Shown: positions 7,833 to 16,635 of the stretch, one piece after another
Layout: every line of letters starts with the position of its first letter
How positions within the stretch are numbered: position 1 is the first letter of the stretch
NCBI GenBank assembly: GCA_007693785.1
Contig: RECY01000026.1
Location: 124,001 to 188,000 of the forward strand
Source: Phycisphaerales bacterium
GTDB taxonomy: Bacteria; Planctomycetota; Phycisphaerae; Phycisphaerales; UBA1924
Length of the DNA: 64,000 bases
Reading direction: 5' to 3'
Position numbers and translations under genes: made by a program
Notes under the pieces: generated by a model
Database searches by the model: none
Told to the model about the DNA's origin: nothing
The model's input: only the letters and a program-made list of their open reading frames with translations

Positions 7833-9911
7833 ATGCGCCTCGCACGCCCACCGCTCTCGCTCGCACTCATCGCCGGATTTGCGCTCGCCCCCGCGCTCCA
7901 GCACGCCCACGCCGGGGGCTCTCGCCCGCTGCCCGCGGACGCCACCACCCCGGACCAGGCGGCTTCGATCGACCGCTCACCGGGCGTCGCGCTCTACGCC
8001 GAAACCGTCCACCAGCCCGGGGCCGATTGGGTCCGCCTCCGGTTCGACCCCTCGACCCACCTGCCCGAGGGCTACGCCCTCATCCTCATCAGCGAGGCCG
8101 ACGGCGCCACCCAGCTCATCGACGCCGACGAGCTCGCCAGGTGGCGCTACACCTCCGCCTACTTCAACGGCCCCGGCGTCCGCCTCGAGCTCCTCCCCCC
8201 GCTCGAGCCCGCGGCACCCTCCCTCCATCACGAGGCCCGGGTCGTCATCGCCAACGTCGAGTCGCCCGAGGCCCACCCTGGAGATATCCAGTTCAGCATC
8301 TGCGGCCCCACCGACGACCGCGACCCCACCAGCGACCCACGCATCGGGCGGTTCCTCCCGGCCGGGTGTACCGCCTTCCTCATCGAGCCCAACGGCCTCC
8401 TCTCGGCGGCCCACTGCGTCCGCGACGACGCCGTCGTCCAGTTCAACGTCCCGCCCTCCGGGCCCGGGGGCGAGCTCCGACACCCCGACCCCGCCGATCA
8501 GTACCCCGTCGATCCGGACTCCGTCCAGTCGCCCCAGCCCTTCGCCCCGGGCAACGACTGGGCCTATTTCGGGCTGTTCCCCAACGCCACCACCGGGCTC
8601 GGCGTCCGCGAAGCGCAAGGCCCCGGGTTCACCCTCGCCCCGCAGCCCGTCGCCGCCGACCACCGCACCGTCCGCGTCCCGGGCTACGGGCTCGCGACCG
8701 GGCAGCTCCCCCCGGAACTCAGCCGCACGCTCACCGTCGGGCAAGGGCCGCTCGTCGAGGTCGACGCCACGCGGCTCGTCTACCAGGCCGACACCACCGG
8801 CGGCTCCAGCGGCTCACCCGTCATCGACACCGCGACCGGCGACGTCCTCGCGATCCACGGCTCGGCCGGGTGCGACGCCCACTCCGGCGCCCACAACCCC
8901 ACCGGCAACACAGGCACCGCCGTCTGGACACCCACGCTCCGAGCCGCCATCGCCGACCCGCGAGGCGTCAACCGCGACCGCGATTGCGACGGCGACGGAA
9001 TGAACGACTTCGACCAGATCGCCGCCGGCCTCGGCACCGACTGCAACGGAAACGGCATCCTCGATGCCTGCGAAAACCTTGCTCACCTCGACTGCAACGG
9101 CGACGGCTTCCCCGACGCCTGCGACGGGCGCGACTGCGACGACGACGGCATCAACGACGCCTGCGCCATCGCCTGGGGCCTCGTCGAAGACTGCAACAAC
9201 AACGGCATCCCCGACTCATGCGACCTCCTGCCCACGCCCATCCACCGAGCCACCGACACCGCCGGGCCCATCGACGCCTTCAACCCCGTCAACTTCACCA
9301 TCACCGATATCGAGCGAACCGAAACCGACGTCACCCTCACCGTCTTCGCAGCCGCCGACGTCAACAGCCCGAGCGAGACGCTCGCCGTTTTCATCAACGG
9401 CACGCCGATGGCGACCCTCTTCCACACCAGCGTGGATTGCGACCCCAACATGGCGACCGACGCCTTCACCATCCCCGCCCACACCTTCAACACCCTCATT
9501 GGCATCCAGCGCACGCTCGCGATCGCGATCGTCGCCAGCCCAGCGGTCGATGACTGGCGCTGCGGCAACCAGAGCCGCGCACGCGTCGAGCTCAGCTACT
9601 TCGCCGCGCCGTTCTCGGTCGACACCACCGGCGACGGGCGGCCGGACGAGTGCCCGCCCCTGCCCTGCGGCCCGGCCGACATCGCCAGCAGCAGCGGCTC
9701 GCCGGTCCCCGACGGACGCGTCAACGTCGCCGACCTGAACCACTACATCAATATCTGGCTCGAAAGCCAGGCCGAGAGCAACGCCGCCGAAGCCGTCTAT
9801 GCCGATCTCACCGGCCCGCGCTTCGACGGGCAGCCCGACGGACGCGTCAACATCGCCGACCTGGTCTACTACCTCGACCTCTGGCTCCACAGCCTCCACG
9901 ACTGCAACTGA
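7833..9911 (+). CDS. Secreted trypsin-like serine protease with Ca-type repeats and a GC-type dockerin
   Basis: A 692-residue modular exported protein. A signal peptide spans about 1-27, ending near AHAGG. A chymotrypsin/V8-like protease region follows, with His194 in LSAAHC, Asp242 in GNDWAYF and Ser326 in GGSSGSP, a complete triad by motif. Next come four DxNxNGxPDxC-type calcium-binding repeats (about 388-470), a beta-rich domain (about 480-590), and a C-terminal duplicated dockerin (about 615-690) bracketed by cysteines (LPCGPADIA ... HDCN). The family knowledge is that such dockerins occur in exported Phycisphaerales proteins; the partner is unknown. ATG 7833 is chosen because it begins the signal peptide and has GGAAGGGGA just upstream; an earlier in-frame start would add a Pro/Arg-rich non-signal leader. 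Confidence 0.85.
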   Translation: MRLARPPLSLALIAGFALAPALQHAHAGGSRPLPADATTPDQAASIDRSPGVALYAETVHQPGADWVRLRFDPSTHLPEGYALILISEADGATQLIDADELARWRYTSAYFNGPGVRLELLPPLEPAAPSLHHEARVVIANVESPEAHPGDIQFSICGPTDDRDPTSDPRIGRFLPAGCTAFLIEPNGLLSAAHCVRDDAVVQFNVPPSGPGGELRHPDPADQYPVDPDSVQSPQPFAPGNDWAYFGLFPNATTGLGVREAQGPGFTLAPQPVAADHRTVRVPGYGLATGQLPPELSRTLTVGQGPLVEVDATRLVYQADTTGGSSGSPVIDTATGDVLAIHGSAGCDAHSGAHNPTGNTGTAVWTPTLRAAIADPRGVNRDRDCDGDGMNDFDQIAAGLGTDCNGNGILDACENLAHLDCNGDGFPDACDGRDCDDDGINDACAIAWGLVEDCNNNGIPDSCDLLPTPIHRATDTAGPIDAFNPVNFTITDIERTETDVTLTVFAAADVNSPSETLAVFINGTPMATLFHTSVDCDPNMATDAFTIPAHTFNTLIGIQRTLAIAIVASPAVDDWRCGNQSRARVELSYFAAPFSVDTTGDGRPDECPPLPCGPADIASSSGSPVPDGRVNVADLNHYINIWLESQAESNAAEAVYADLTGPRFDGQPDGRVNIADLVYYLDLWLHSLHDCN

Positions 9912-9948
9912 ACCAGCGCCGGCCGCGGACGCCCGGCCCGACCGGCGA

Positions 9949-10842
9949 TCAGATCACCAGCGTCTCCGCGCGACGCATAATCTCGTCGTCGCCCTCGCGC
10001 ACGTACACGCGGCTGCCCGCGAACGCCGCCAGCAGCGAGTACCCCGTCCCCTTCATGTACCCCTCGACCGTCTGCCCGTTCGCCGACTCGTGCTGCCCGT
10101 CGATCATCATCACACGCGGCTTGTACTTGTCGCGGTCGAAGCCCGCCAACGCGTCGATCTCGCCGCCCACAAGGTCCATCACCAGCAGGTCGATCGGCCC
10201 GTCCACCTCGCCCAGCACCGTGTTCAACGACTTCAGCGGCACCTTCACCTCGCGCACCGGCCCGCCCGCCTCCGCAAGTCGGTCCGACACCCGCTTGCTC
10301 GTCGTGAGATAGCTGTAGAGCGGCATCTTCTCCGGGACGTGCATCGTCCCCTCGCCGTCCTTGCCCGCACGCGTCAACGCCGCGTGCTCCACACGCGCAT
10401 TCGGGCGGTTGGCCTTCGCAGCCTCGGCCGCCTCCGGGCGGGCCTCCACCAGCACGCCGTCCCAGCCCACCGCGTCGAAGACGTAGCTCACGCTCCCGAG
10501 ACGACCGTCGCCCGCGCCCGCCTCCACGTAAAACCCGTCCAGCTTCCCGCCGAACAGGTCCCACAGCAGCACGTCCTCGCCCATCGGGCTCCGGAAAATC
10601 AGCGGCATGCGCGCCTTACGCTTCGCCTCGGCCAGCAGCTGCTTCGCCTCGTTGCCCCACACCCGGCGACGGAGATTCGTCATCCCCATCATCAGCTCGT
10701 GCACACGCGTGTTCATCTGCGTGAGCACCTGCCCGAGGTCCACCTGCTGCTGGCCCTGGCCCGGACGCTGCCCGGGCGCGCCCTGCGTGAACGAACCCTG
10801 CATAAAACCGCCGCCCTGAGGACCGCCCGGCACCTGGCTCAT
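9949..10842 (-). CDS. FkbM-family methyltransferase-like protein
   Basis: The 297-residue protein has a Gly/Gln/Pro-rich disordered N-terminus (about 1-35) and a helical segment with VHELMMGMTNLRRRVWG. A Rossmann-like methyltransferase core follows: FYVEAGAGDG (about 105-114, the AdoMet-binding glycine loop), GVLVEARPE (strand 2 acid), then PIDLLVMDLVGGEIDALAGF, the FkbM hallmark in which the family normally has DVEGxE. Here the Asp-Val-Glu reads MDLVGGE. FkbM enzymes O-methylate sugars or polyketides; the substrate is unknown here. ATG 10842 is the first Met after the run-in from the divergent side. It is convergent with the dockerin protease. Confidence 0.75.
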   Translation of the reverse strand: MSQVPGGPQGGGFMQGSFTQGAPGQRPGQGQQQVDLGQVLTQMNTRVHELMMGMTNLRRRVWGNEAKQLLAEAKRKARMPLIFRSPMGEDVLLWDLFGGKLDGFYVEAGAGDGRLGSVSYVFDAVGWDGVLVEARPEAAEAAKANRPNARVEHAALTRAGKDGEGTMHVPEKMPLYSYLTTSKRVSDRLAEAGGPVREVKVPLKSLNTVLGEVDGPIDLLVMDLVGGEIDALAGFDRDKYKPRVMMIDGQHESANGQTVEGYMKGTGYSLLAAFAGSRVYVREGDDEIMRRAETLVI

Positions 10843-10926
10843 CGCTCCGCTCCGATCTGCAACAGGGGCGGACGCGCCGCCCGGCCGTGACACGTGTGTG
10901 GATCTCTCCCGGGCGACCCGGCCCGC

Positions 10927-13900
10927 TCAGGCCGGCTGATACCCGCGCTGGCGACGGTAGCCGCCCCGCCGCCCCCCGTCCTCCGGCTCGACTGCCACGC
11001 CCCCCACCACCTTTACCCCGTCCTCCCCCAGAAGCTCCCGGGCCGACCGCACCAGCGCCGGGTCCAATCGAACCCGCCCCGGCGCGCCCGGGCGCACGTC
11101 GTACCACGCCCCCTCGGTCTCGATCGCCAGCTTGAACGGCACCACGCTCGCCTCCGCCGACGCGCCACCCGCCGAACCGGTCTCGTACCGACCCACCAGC
11201 TCCCGCAGCGACGCCAACGCCCCCTCGCTCCGCCCGTTCAGCACCGGCTCCCGCACCACGAACCGGAGCATCCCCTTCTGAAGCGGCGGCGTCCCGTCCA
11301 TCGGCACGAGCTGATCCACCAGCACCTGCGCATCGCCGCGCGACAGGTCCGCACGACCGAGCACGAAGAACGGCTCTTCGCTCTCCAAGACGCCCCGGTA
11401 CCGGTCGTACACGTCCGGGAAGAGCACCACGTCGGCCGTCCCGCCGAGGTCCTCGACCGTCACGATCCCCATCTTCCGCCCCGCGTTCCGCCCGTTGCGG
11501 CTCACGGGCGTGCGCACGCTCTGGGCCAGCACGCCGAGCACCACGCGCTTGTCCTGCGCGCACGACGACAGCCCCGGCACGTCACACGTCGCAAAACAAT
11601 CGATCCACCAACGCCAGGCCTCGAGCGGGTGGCTCGAGACGTAGAAGCCGAGCGTCTCCTTCTCCTGCTTCAGCGTCTCCGCCTCGCCCCACGCCTCGAC
11701 ACTCGCCAAGGGCGGGTCGGCGGCTTCAGGAATCTCGGGCGATTCCTCGCCGCCAAAGCCGAAGAGCTGGTTCTGCCCCGCGGCCTTGTCCTTCGCGATG
11801 GTCTGCCCCGCGCTCACCGCCGACTCGATCGAGCCCACCATCGCCGCACGCGCATCACGCCCGTGCAACGCGTCGAAACACCCGCTCTTCACCAGCGCCT
11901 CGATCGTCGACTTGTTCACCAAGCTCGACGGCACCCGCTCACAAAAATCAAACAACGACGCGAACGGCTTCGCCCCCTTCACACGCGCCAACTGGTGCCC
12001 GGTGCCCGGCTCCTGATGCCTGCCCCCGTCCCTCTCCCCAATAATCGCCTCGATCGCCTTCGCCCCCGCGCCCTTGATCGCCCGCATCCCGAAGCGGATG
12101 TGCCCGTGGCGCGCGTCCTTCGGTTCGTCCGGCTCGTGGACGACCGTGAAGTCCGCGTCCGACAGGTTCACGTCCGGCGGGCGGACCTCCACGCCCATGC
12201 GCACGGTCTTGCCCGTCGCCGGGTCAATAAACCGCGTCCGGCGGCAGTCATCCAGATACGGGATCCAGTCCGCGACCTTCTGCGCCTGGCTCTCGTAGGT
12301 CAAGAACGCGGCCATGTACTGCGCGGGGAAGTACGTCTTCAGGTACGCCGTCTGATACGCGACGATCGCGTACCCGGTCGAGTGGCTCTTGTTGAAGCCG
12401 TAGCCGGCGAACTTGAGGATCAGCTCGAACAGCTCTTCGCCGTCCTTCTTCGCGAGACCCTGCGTGTGCGCACCCTCGACGAATTTGGGGCGGGCCGCGT
12501 CGATCTTGTCTTTGTTCTTCTTGCTGATCGCCTTGATGAGCGTGTACGCGGCTCGGAGCGGGATGCCGCCGAGCTCGTGGACGATCTGCATGACCTGTTC
12601 CTGGTAGACCATGACGCCGTACGTCTCGGCCGTGAACTTGTCGACGATCGCGTGCACCCGCGGCACGGCCTCGGTCCCGTGCTTGCGCCGGTTGTAGTCC
12701 GGGATCAGGTCCATCGGCCCCGGGCGGAAGAGCGCGTTGGCCGCGATGAGATCTTCGAGGCGGTCCGGCTTCATCTCGACGAGCAACCGGCGCATGCCGC
12801 CAGATTCGAACTGGAACACGCCCGTCGTGTCGCCGCGTTGGAACAGCTCAAAGACGCGCGGGTCGTTGTACGCGAGGCGCTCAAGATCCAGCGGGTGCCC
12901 GAGTTCGCCCGGCGCGCCCGCGTCGGCCTCGCGGTCGCGATCCCGCCCGACGGCCTCGTAGATTTTCGCCTCGCTCAGCGTCCCGCGGATGAGCTTCTTG
13001 GCGCGCTCGATCACGCTCAGCGTGCGCAGCCCGAGGAAGTCCATCTTCAGCAGGCCCATCTTCTCGCACGTCGGGCCGTCCCACTGCGTGACGACCTCGT
13101 GGTCGGCCGCGCCGGACTGCTTGTACAGCGGCACGACGCGCTGCAGCGGCGTGTTGCTGATGACCACGCCCGCCGCGTGGACGCCCGCGTGCCGGGCCTG
13201 CCCCTCGATGACGCGGGCCGTGTCGACCACGCGGCGCATCGTCGCGTCGCCGTCGTAGAGCGCCTTGAACTCCGGCTCGGTCGCGAGCGCCTCGTCGAGC
13301 GTCATCCCGAGCGTCTCGGGAATCGCCTTCGCGAGCTTGTCGGTCTCCGGAAGCGGCAAGCCGTGGACGCGGGCGACATCGCGCACCGCGGCCCGCGCCT
13401 TCAGCGTCCCGAACGTGATGATCTGCGCCACGTGCCCGTACTTGCGGCGGACGTAGTCGATCACCGCCCCGCGCCCGTCCTGGCAGAGGTCGATATCGAT
13501 ATCCGGGTACTCGGCCCGGTCGGGGTCCGTGAACCGCTCGAAGAGCAGGCCGTAGTGCACCGGGCACGCGTTCGACAACCCGAGCACGTAGCCGACCATG
13601 GTGCCCACGCCCGAGCCACGCGCGTTGGCCGGGATGCCCTGCTGGCGACCCCAGTTGACGAAGTCCCACACGATGAGGAAGTAGGCGCTGATGAGCTTGT
13701 CGCTGAGGATCTTCAGCTCGCGGTTGAGCCGCGCCCAGTTGCGCCAGCCCGCGGAGCGTGCGCTCTCGCCGCCGCCCGCGCCCTCGATCGTTTCGTGGCG
13801 TTCCTCCATGATCCGTGGCCCGTACCGCCAGACCATCCCCGCTTCCGCGAGCAGGCGCAGCGACGCGTCGCACTCATCGCGCAGCGAGAGGAGCTCCCGC

Positions 13901-15027
13901 TCGCGGGCCGCCTCGTCGAGCTCGCCCGCCTCGCTCGGGCGGAAGGGGTGCAGCTCGAACTTGGCGCAGTACGCGGTGTACCAGGCCGTCAGGTCGCCGC
14001 CGAAGTTCGGGTCATCATGCCGCGGCAGCTCCGCCGTCGGCGGGCTCACGACGCGCACCAGCGGCGCGTGGCTTGCGCCGATCGGCAGCGTCACGTCGCA
14101 CCGCGCCGCGATCTTCCGCGTGTTCTCGAGTGACTCGGTCCCCGCGCCGTCGAACTCCGCGTCGTACGCCTCGAACAGCTTGGCCATCTGCTCGGGGCTC
14201 TTGACGTACAGCTCCGGCGTGTACTTCAGGCGCTGCGGGTCGTCCTTGGTCTTGCCCATCGCGATACAGATGAGCGTGTCGTGCGCATCGTGATCCTCGG
14301 CCCGGAGAAAGTGCGCGTCGTTATCACACACCAGCGGCAGCTCGAGCTCCCGCGCCAGACGGATCAGGTGCGGGTTGATCGCGATCTGCTCCGCGACGTG
14401 GTGCTGCAGCTCGATGTAGAACCGCGGCTCGCCCTTCTCGTTCGGCTTGAACGTCCGCGCGTGCCACCGCGCGACCTCCACCGCCGCCTTCCAGTGCGCC
14501 GGGTCCTTGGTCTGCTCGTACTTCACCAGGTGGAACGCGAGTTCCGACCCCAGGTGTCCGTTGATCGCGATCAGCCCCTCGGCACGCTCTTCAAGGATCG
14601 CCCGGTCCATCCGCGGCTTGAAGTAGAAGCCCGTCAGGTACGCCTCGCTGCACAACTCCAGCAGGTTGTCCCAGCCCGTGTTGTTCTCGGCCAGCAGCAC
14701 GAGGTGGTGCCCGCCGTCGGCGACGCCGGTGTAGGTCTTGTCCGTGCGCTCACCCGGCGCGACGTACGCCTCGACGCCCATGATCGGCTTCACGCCCTGC
14801 TTGCGCGCCTGCTCGTAAAAATTGACCGCGGCGTGCAGATTGCCGTGGTCCGTGACCGCGACCGCCCCCATCCCGAGCTCTTTCACCCGCGCGACCAGGC
14901 GATCGAGCCGGTTCCCGCCGTCGAGCAGCGAGTACTCCGAGTGCAGGTGGAGGTGGACAAACCGCCCGAGCCCACCCGAGTCCCCCACTCCATCGGGGCC
15001 CACCACCGCATCTTGTGGTTTCGCCAT
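10927..15027 (-). CDS. dnaE: DNA polymerase III alpha subunit
   Basis: The replicative polymerase. The 1366-residue protein begins with the PHP domain (FVHLHLHSEYSLLDGG, His25/27/29). It has the C-family catalytic PDIDID motif at about residues 508-513, followed by helix-hairpin-helix, OB-fold (VVTVEDLGGTADVVLFPDVY) and C-terminal regions. It is longer than E. coli DnaE (1160) because of extra segments through the PHP and fingers regions and in the C-terminal third. ATG 15027 gives a short leader before the PHP domain; the longer frame to 15168 adds 47 residues that look non-coding. The 85-base gap to the FkbM-like gene allows co-transcription. Confidence 0.96.
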   Translation of the reverse strand: MAKPQDAVVGPDGVGDSGGLGRFVHLHLHSEYSLLDGGNRLDRLVARVKELGMGAVAVTDHGNLHAAVNFYEQARKQGVKPIMGVEAYVAPGERTDKTYTGVADGGHHLVLLAENNTGWDNLLELCSEAYLTGFYFKPRMDRAILEERAEGLIAINGHLGSELAFHLVKYEQTKDPAHWKAAVEVARWHARTFKPNEKGEPRFYIELQHHVAEQIAINPHLIRLARELELPLVCDNDAHFLRAEDHDAHDTLICIAMGKTKDDPQRLKYTPELYVKSPEQMAKLFEAYDAEFDGAGTESLENTRKIAARCDVTLPIGASHAPLVRVVSPPTAELPRHDDPNFGGDLTAWYTAYCAKFELHPFRPSEAGELDEAARERELLSLRDECDASLRLLAEAGMVWRYGPRIMEERHETIEGAGGGESARSAGWRNWARLNRELKILSDKLISAYFLIVWDFVNWGRQQGIPANARGSGVGTMVGYVLGLSNACPVHYGLLFERFTDPDRAEYPDIDIDLCQDGRGAVIDYVRRKYGHVAQIITFGTLKARAAVRDVARVHGLPLPETDKLAKAIPETLGMTLDEALATEPEFKALYDGDATMRRVVDTARVIEGQARHAGVHAAGVVISNTPLQRVVPLYKQSGAADHEVVTQWDGPTCEKMGLLKMDFLGLRTLSVIERAKKLIRGTLSEAKIYEAVGRDRDREADAGAPGELGHPLDLERLAYNDPRVFELFQRGDTTGVFQFESGGMRRLLVEMKPDRLEDLIAANALFRPGPMDLIPDYNRRKHGTEAVPRVHAIVDKFTAETYGVMVYQEQVMQIVHELGGIPLRAAYTLIKAISKKNKDKIDAARPKFVEGAHTQGLAKKDGEELFELILKFAGYGFNKSHSTGYAIVAYQTAYLKTYFPAQYMAAFLTYESQAQKVADWIPYLDDCRRTRFIDPATGKTVRMGVEVRPPDVNLSDADFTVVHEPDEPKDARHGHIRFGMRAIKGAGAKAIEAIIGERDGGRHQEPGTGHQLARVKGAKPFASLFDFCERVPSSLVNKSTIEALVKSGCFDALHGRDARAAMVGSIESAVSAGQTIAKDKAAGQNQLFGFGGEESPEIPEAADPPLASVEAWGEAETLKQEKETLGFYVSSHPLEAWRWWIDCFATCDVPGLSSCAQDKRVVLGVLAQSVRTPVSRNGRNAGRKMGIVTVEDLGGTADVVLFPDVYDRYRGVLESEEPFFVLGRADLSRGDAQVLVDQLVPMDGTPPLQKGMLRFVVREPVLNGRSEGALASLRELVGRYETGSAGGASAEASVVPFKLAIETEGAWYDVRPGAPGRVRLDPALVRSARELLGEDGVKVVGGVAVEPEDGGRRGGYRRQRGYQPA

Positions 15028-15469
15028 CCGCCGCCACCAATCAAGTGGGAAAACCGCCGCAGCACCCCGAGGAGCGCCCCGCTCCGTCGCCGGCCTGCAG
15101 TCTATCCGCCCGCCCCACGCGCTCTCACACCTGACAGGTCTTCCCCAATCCATACCTGGCACCGCCAACCCCGCAGAGCCTCCCGCTTCGACATCATGCT
15201 CACAAGCGTTTTCCCTGCTCCCCCAGACAACCCAAATTCAACCCGATCACGAGTCATAACCATATTCTTTTCAGTAATTTGCGGCTCAAGCTCGACCCAG
15301 GCGTCGGCGTGTGCTACTTCTAGTACTTGCCGACGACCCACCTTTTGTGGTGGGCGCTGGGCGACCGAATTCGCGGGGCTTGTTCGCGTCCCGTCGGCCT
15401 GAGCCGGAGCCGTCCGTGCCGGGCTTCTTGTTTCCGGATTGAGAAGAAGAGGAAGAGAGGGGTTTTTTC
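15028..15469 (+). promoter_or_regulatory. Intergenic leader with tandem hairpins before the first PEP-CTERM-like gene
   Basis: This 442-base spacer separates divergent dnaE and the exported-protein gene and is more AT-rich than the coding DNA. A long imperfect stem at 15302-15335 pairs CGTCGGC with GCCGACG and, inside it, GTGCTA with TAGTAC around a CTTC loop. Directly after it, CCCACC-TTTTGT-GGTGGG forms a second hairpin (15337-15354). No T run follows, so these look more like leader RNA structure than a terminator. An A/G-rich ribosome-binding region (GAAGAAGAGGAAGAGAGGGG) lies just before the ATG. I recognise no known riboswitch class. Confidence 0.5.
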
Positions 15470-16213
15470 ATGAACCGTTTGACCGTGACCATGCTTGCCG
15501 TCGCCGCCGCGTCCGGCGTCGCCGCCGCCGACACCATCGATCTCGCCTACCTGGGCACGGGCCAGGGGCGTAACGTCCGCGTCACCCTCGATGGCAACAG
15601 CCAGAACGTCCACGCCGGGCAGCTCCGCCACGGCGCGACCAACGGCGTCGGCAACGGCGTCGAACTCGCCGGGCAGGCCCTCGTCACCTACTGCGCCGAC
15701 ATCAACCAGCTCGTCAGCTCCAGCAGCACCACCTACGAGCTCGTCAGTGTCAGCCTCCTGCCCAGCCCGAGCAGCGAGACCACCCCCACCGGCATGGGCA
15801 GCATCCGCGCCGCCGCCATCCAGAGCGTCTACGCCTACGCCAACGACGTCCTCGGCGGGCAGCACAGCGACCTCGGCACCAGCGACGCCTTCGCCACCGC
15901 CTTCCAGCTCGTCATCTGGGAGCTCGTCTACGACTACGACGGCACCGCCGGCAGCATCGACCTCACCAGCGGCGCCTTCCACGCCAGCCGCACCAACGGC
16001 TCCAGCCTCTGGGGTGACGTCCTCACCCACGCCAACGACCTCTTCCTCAACGGCGTCGGCTACAACCTCAACGCCATGAGCGTCGTCGGCCTCCGCAGCG
16101 GCACCCGCCAGGACCAGCTCGTCGAGATGAACGTCCCCATCATCCCCACCCCCACCGCCGCCGCCCTCGGGCTCGTCGGCCTCGGCGGCCTCGCCGCCCG
16201 TCGCCGCCGCTAA
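15470..16213 (+). CDS. Exported PEP-CTERM-like protein with thioester-domain-like motifs (paralogue 1)
   Basis: A 247-residue protein with signal peptide (about 1-20, ending VAAA-DT). Its C-terminal sorting tail has the planctomycete PEP-CTERM style: PTPTAAALGLVGLGGLAARRRR in two parts (228-239 and 240-247), i.e. a Pro motif, a hydrophobic helix and an Arg cluster, the kind processed by exosortase-like enzymes. The mature part has one Cys (Cys75, TYCADI) and a Gln146-L-V-I-W motif followed by ELVYDYDG. In thioester-forming adhesin domains a Cys and the Gln of a QxxIW motif cross-link; the layout here is similar, but this is inference. It is a tandem paralogue of the gene at 16636. Confidence 0.8.
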   Translation: MNRLTVTMLAVAAASGVAAADTIDLAYLGTGQGRNVRVTLDGNSQNVHAGQLRHGATNGVGNGVELAGQALVTYCADINQLVSSSSTTYELVSVSLLPSPSSETTPTGMGSIRAAAIQSVYAYANDVLGGQHSDLGTSDAFATAFQLVIWELVYDYDGTAGSIDLTSGAFHASRTNGSSLWGDVLTHANDLFLNGVGYNLNAMSVVGLRSGTRQDQLVEMNVPIIPTPTAAALGLVGLGGLAARRRR

Positions 16214-16238
16214 ACCCACACCCAAAGCACCACCACCC

Positions 16239-16272
16239 GCGAAGCCCGCAGCACACACGCTGCGGGCTTCGC
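16239..16272 (+). terminator. Perfect 14-bp inverted repeat after PEP-CTERM-like gene 1
   Basis: GCGAAGCCCGCAGC (16239-16252) and GCTGCGGGCTTCGC (16259-16272) pair perfectly around ACACAC. The trailing sequence (CACTTCTTC) is only moderately pyrimidine-rich, so it is terminator-like rather than a textbook terminator. It lies 25 bases beyond the stop codon. Confidence 0.65.
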
Positions 16273-16635
16273 CACTTCTTCAGCCCCCATGCACGACGTC
16301 GCTTCCACAATCACAAACTGCCTATTTTTCCAAACTGTCTGTAGCAACACGGATACGGTGGTCTTTCTGGAGCATCTACACACGCTTCCAGCCCCGACGT
16401 CCGGGAACGTCCGCTCTAAATAGGGGGGAGATGGAAAATCCGCATGAGAACGCCAGATTCTCGTAGACCCGGACAGTATCGCCGGTTATAGATATAGAGA
16501 GTGGATCCTCGGCAGTACGCCGTTGATCCGTGAGGGAGTCGAAATCCAGGCCGCTCAACCCGCGGCCGCGTGCAGTCAACCGGTTTGGGAGAACCGGGCC
16601 ACTGCTCGAAGCAATAGTCAGAGAGGGAAATACCC
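16273..16635. other. Spacer before PEP-CTERM-like gene 2
   Basis: 363 bases between the inverted repeat and the second paralogue. It is AT-richer than its surroundings (for example TCTAAATAG and TTATAGATATAGAGAG near 16415-16500) and probably holds a separate promoter. Small hairpins GGCCGC/GCGGCC near 16550 and CCGGTT/AACCGG near 16580-16600 could structure the leader. AGAGAGGGAAA before ATG 16636 is the likely ribosome-binding site. No riboswitch consensus was recognised. Confidence 0.4.

Noticed and set aside
10894-14133. A 1079-codon open frame on the plus strand
   Set aside because: It is the antisense shadow of dnaE. The protein is Arg/His/Val-rich with no domain, while dnaE on the other strand has clear PHP and polymerase motifs.
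16273-16635. Riboswitch (c-di-GMP or other) before PEP-CTERM-like gene 2
   Set aside because: Only small GC hairpins were found, with no conserved riboswitch core I could match.
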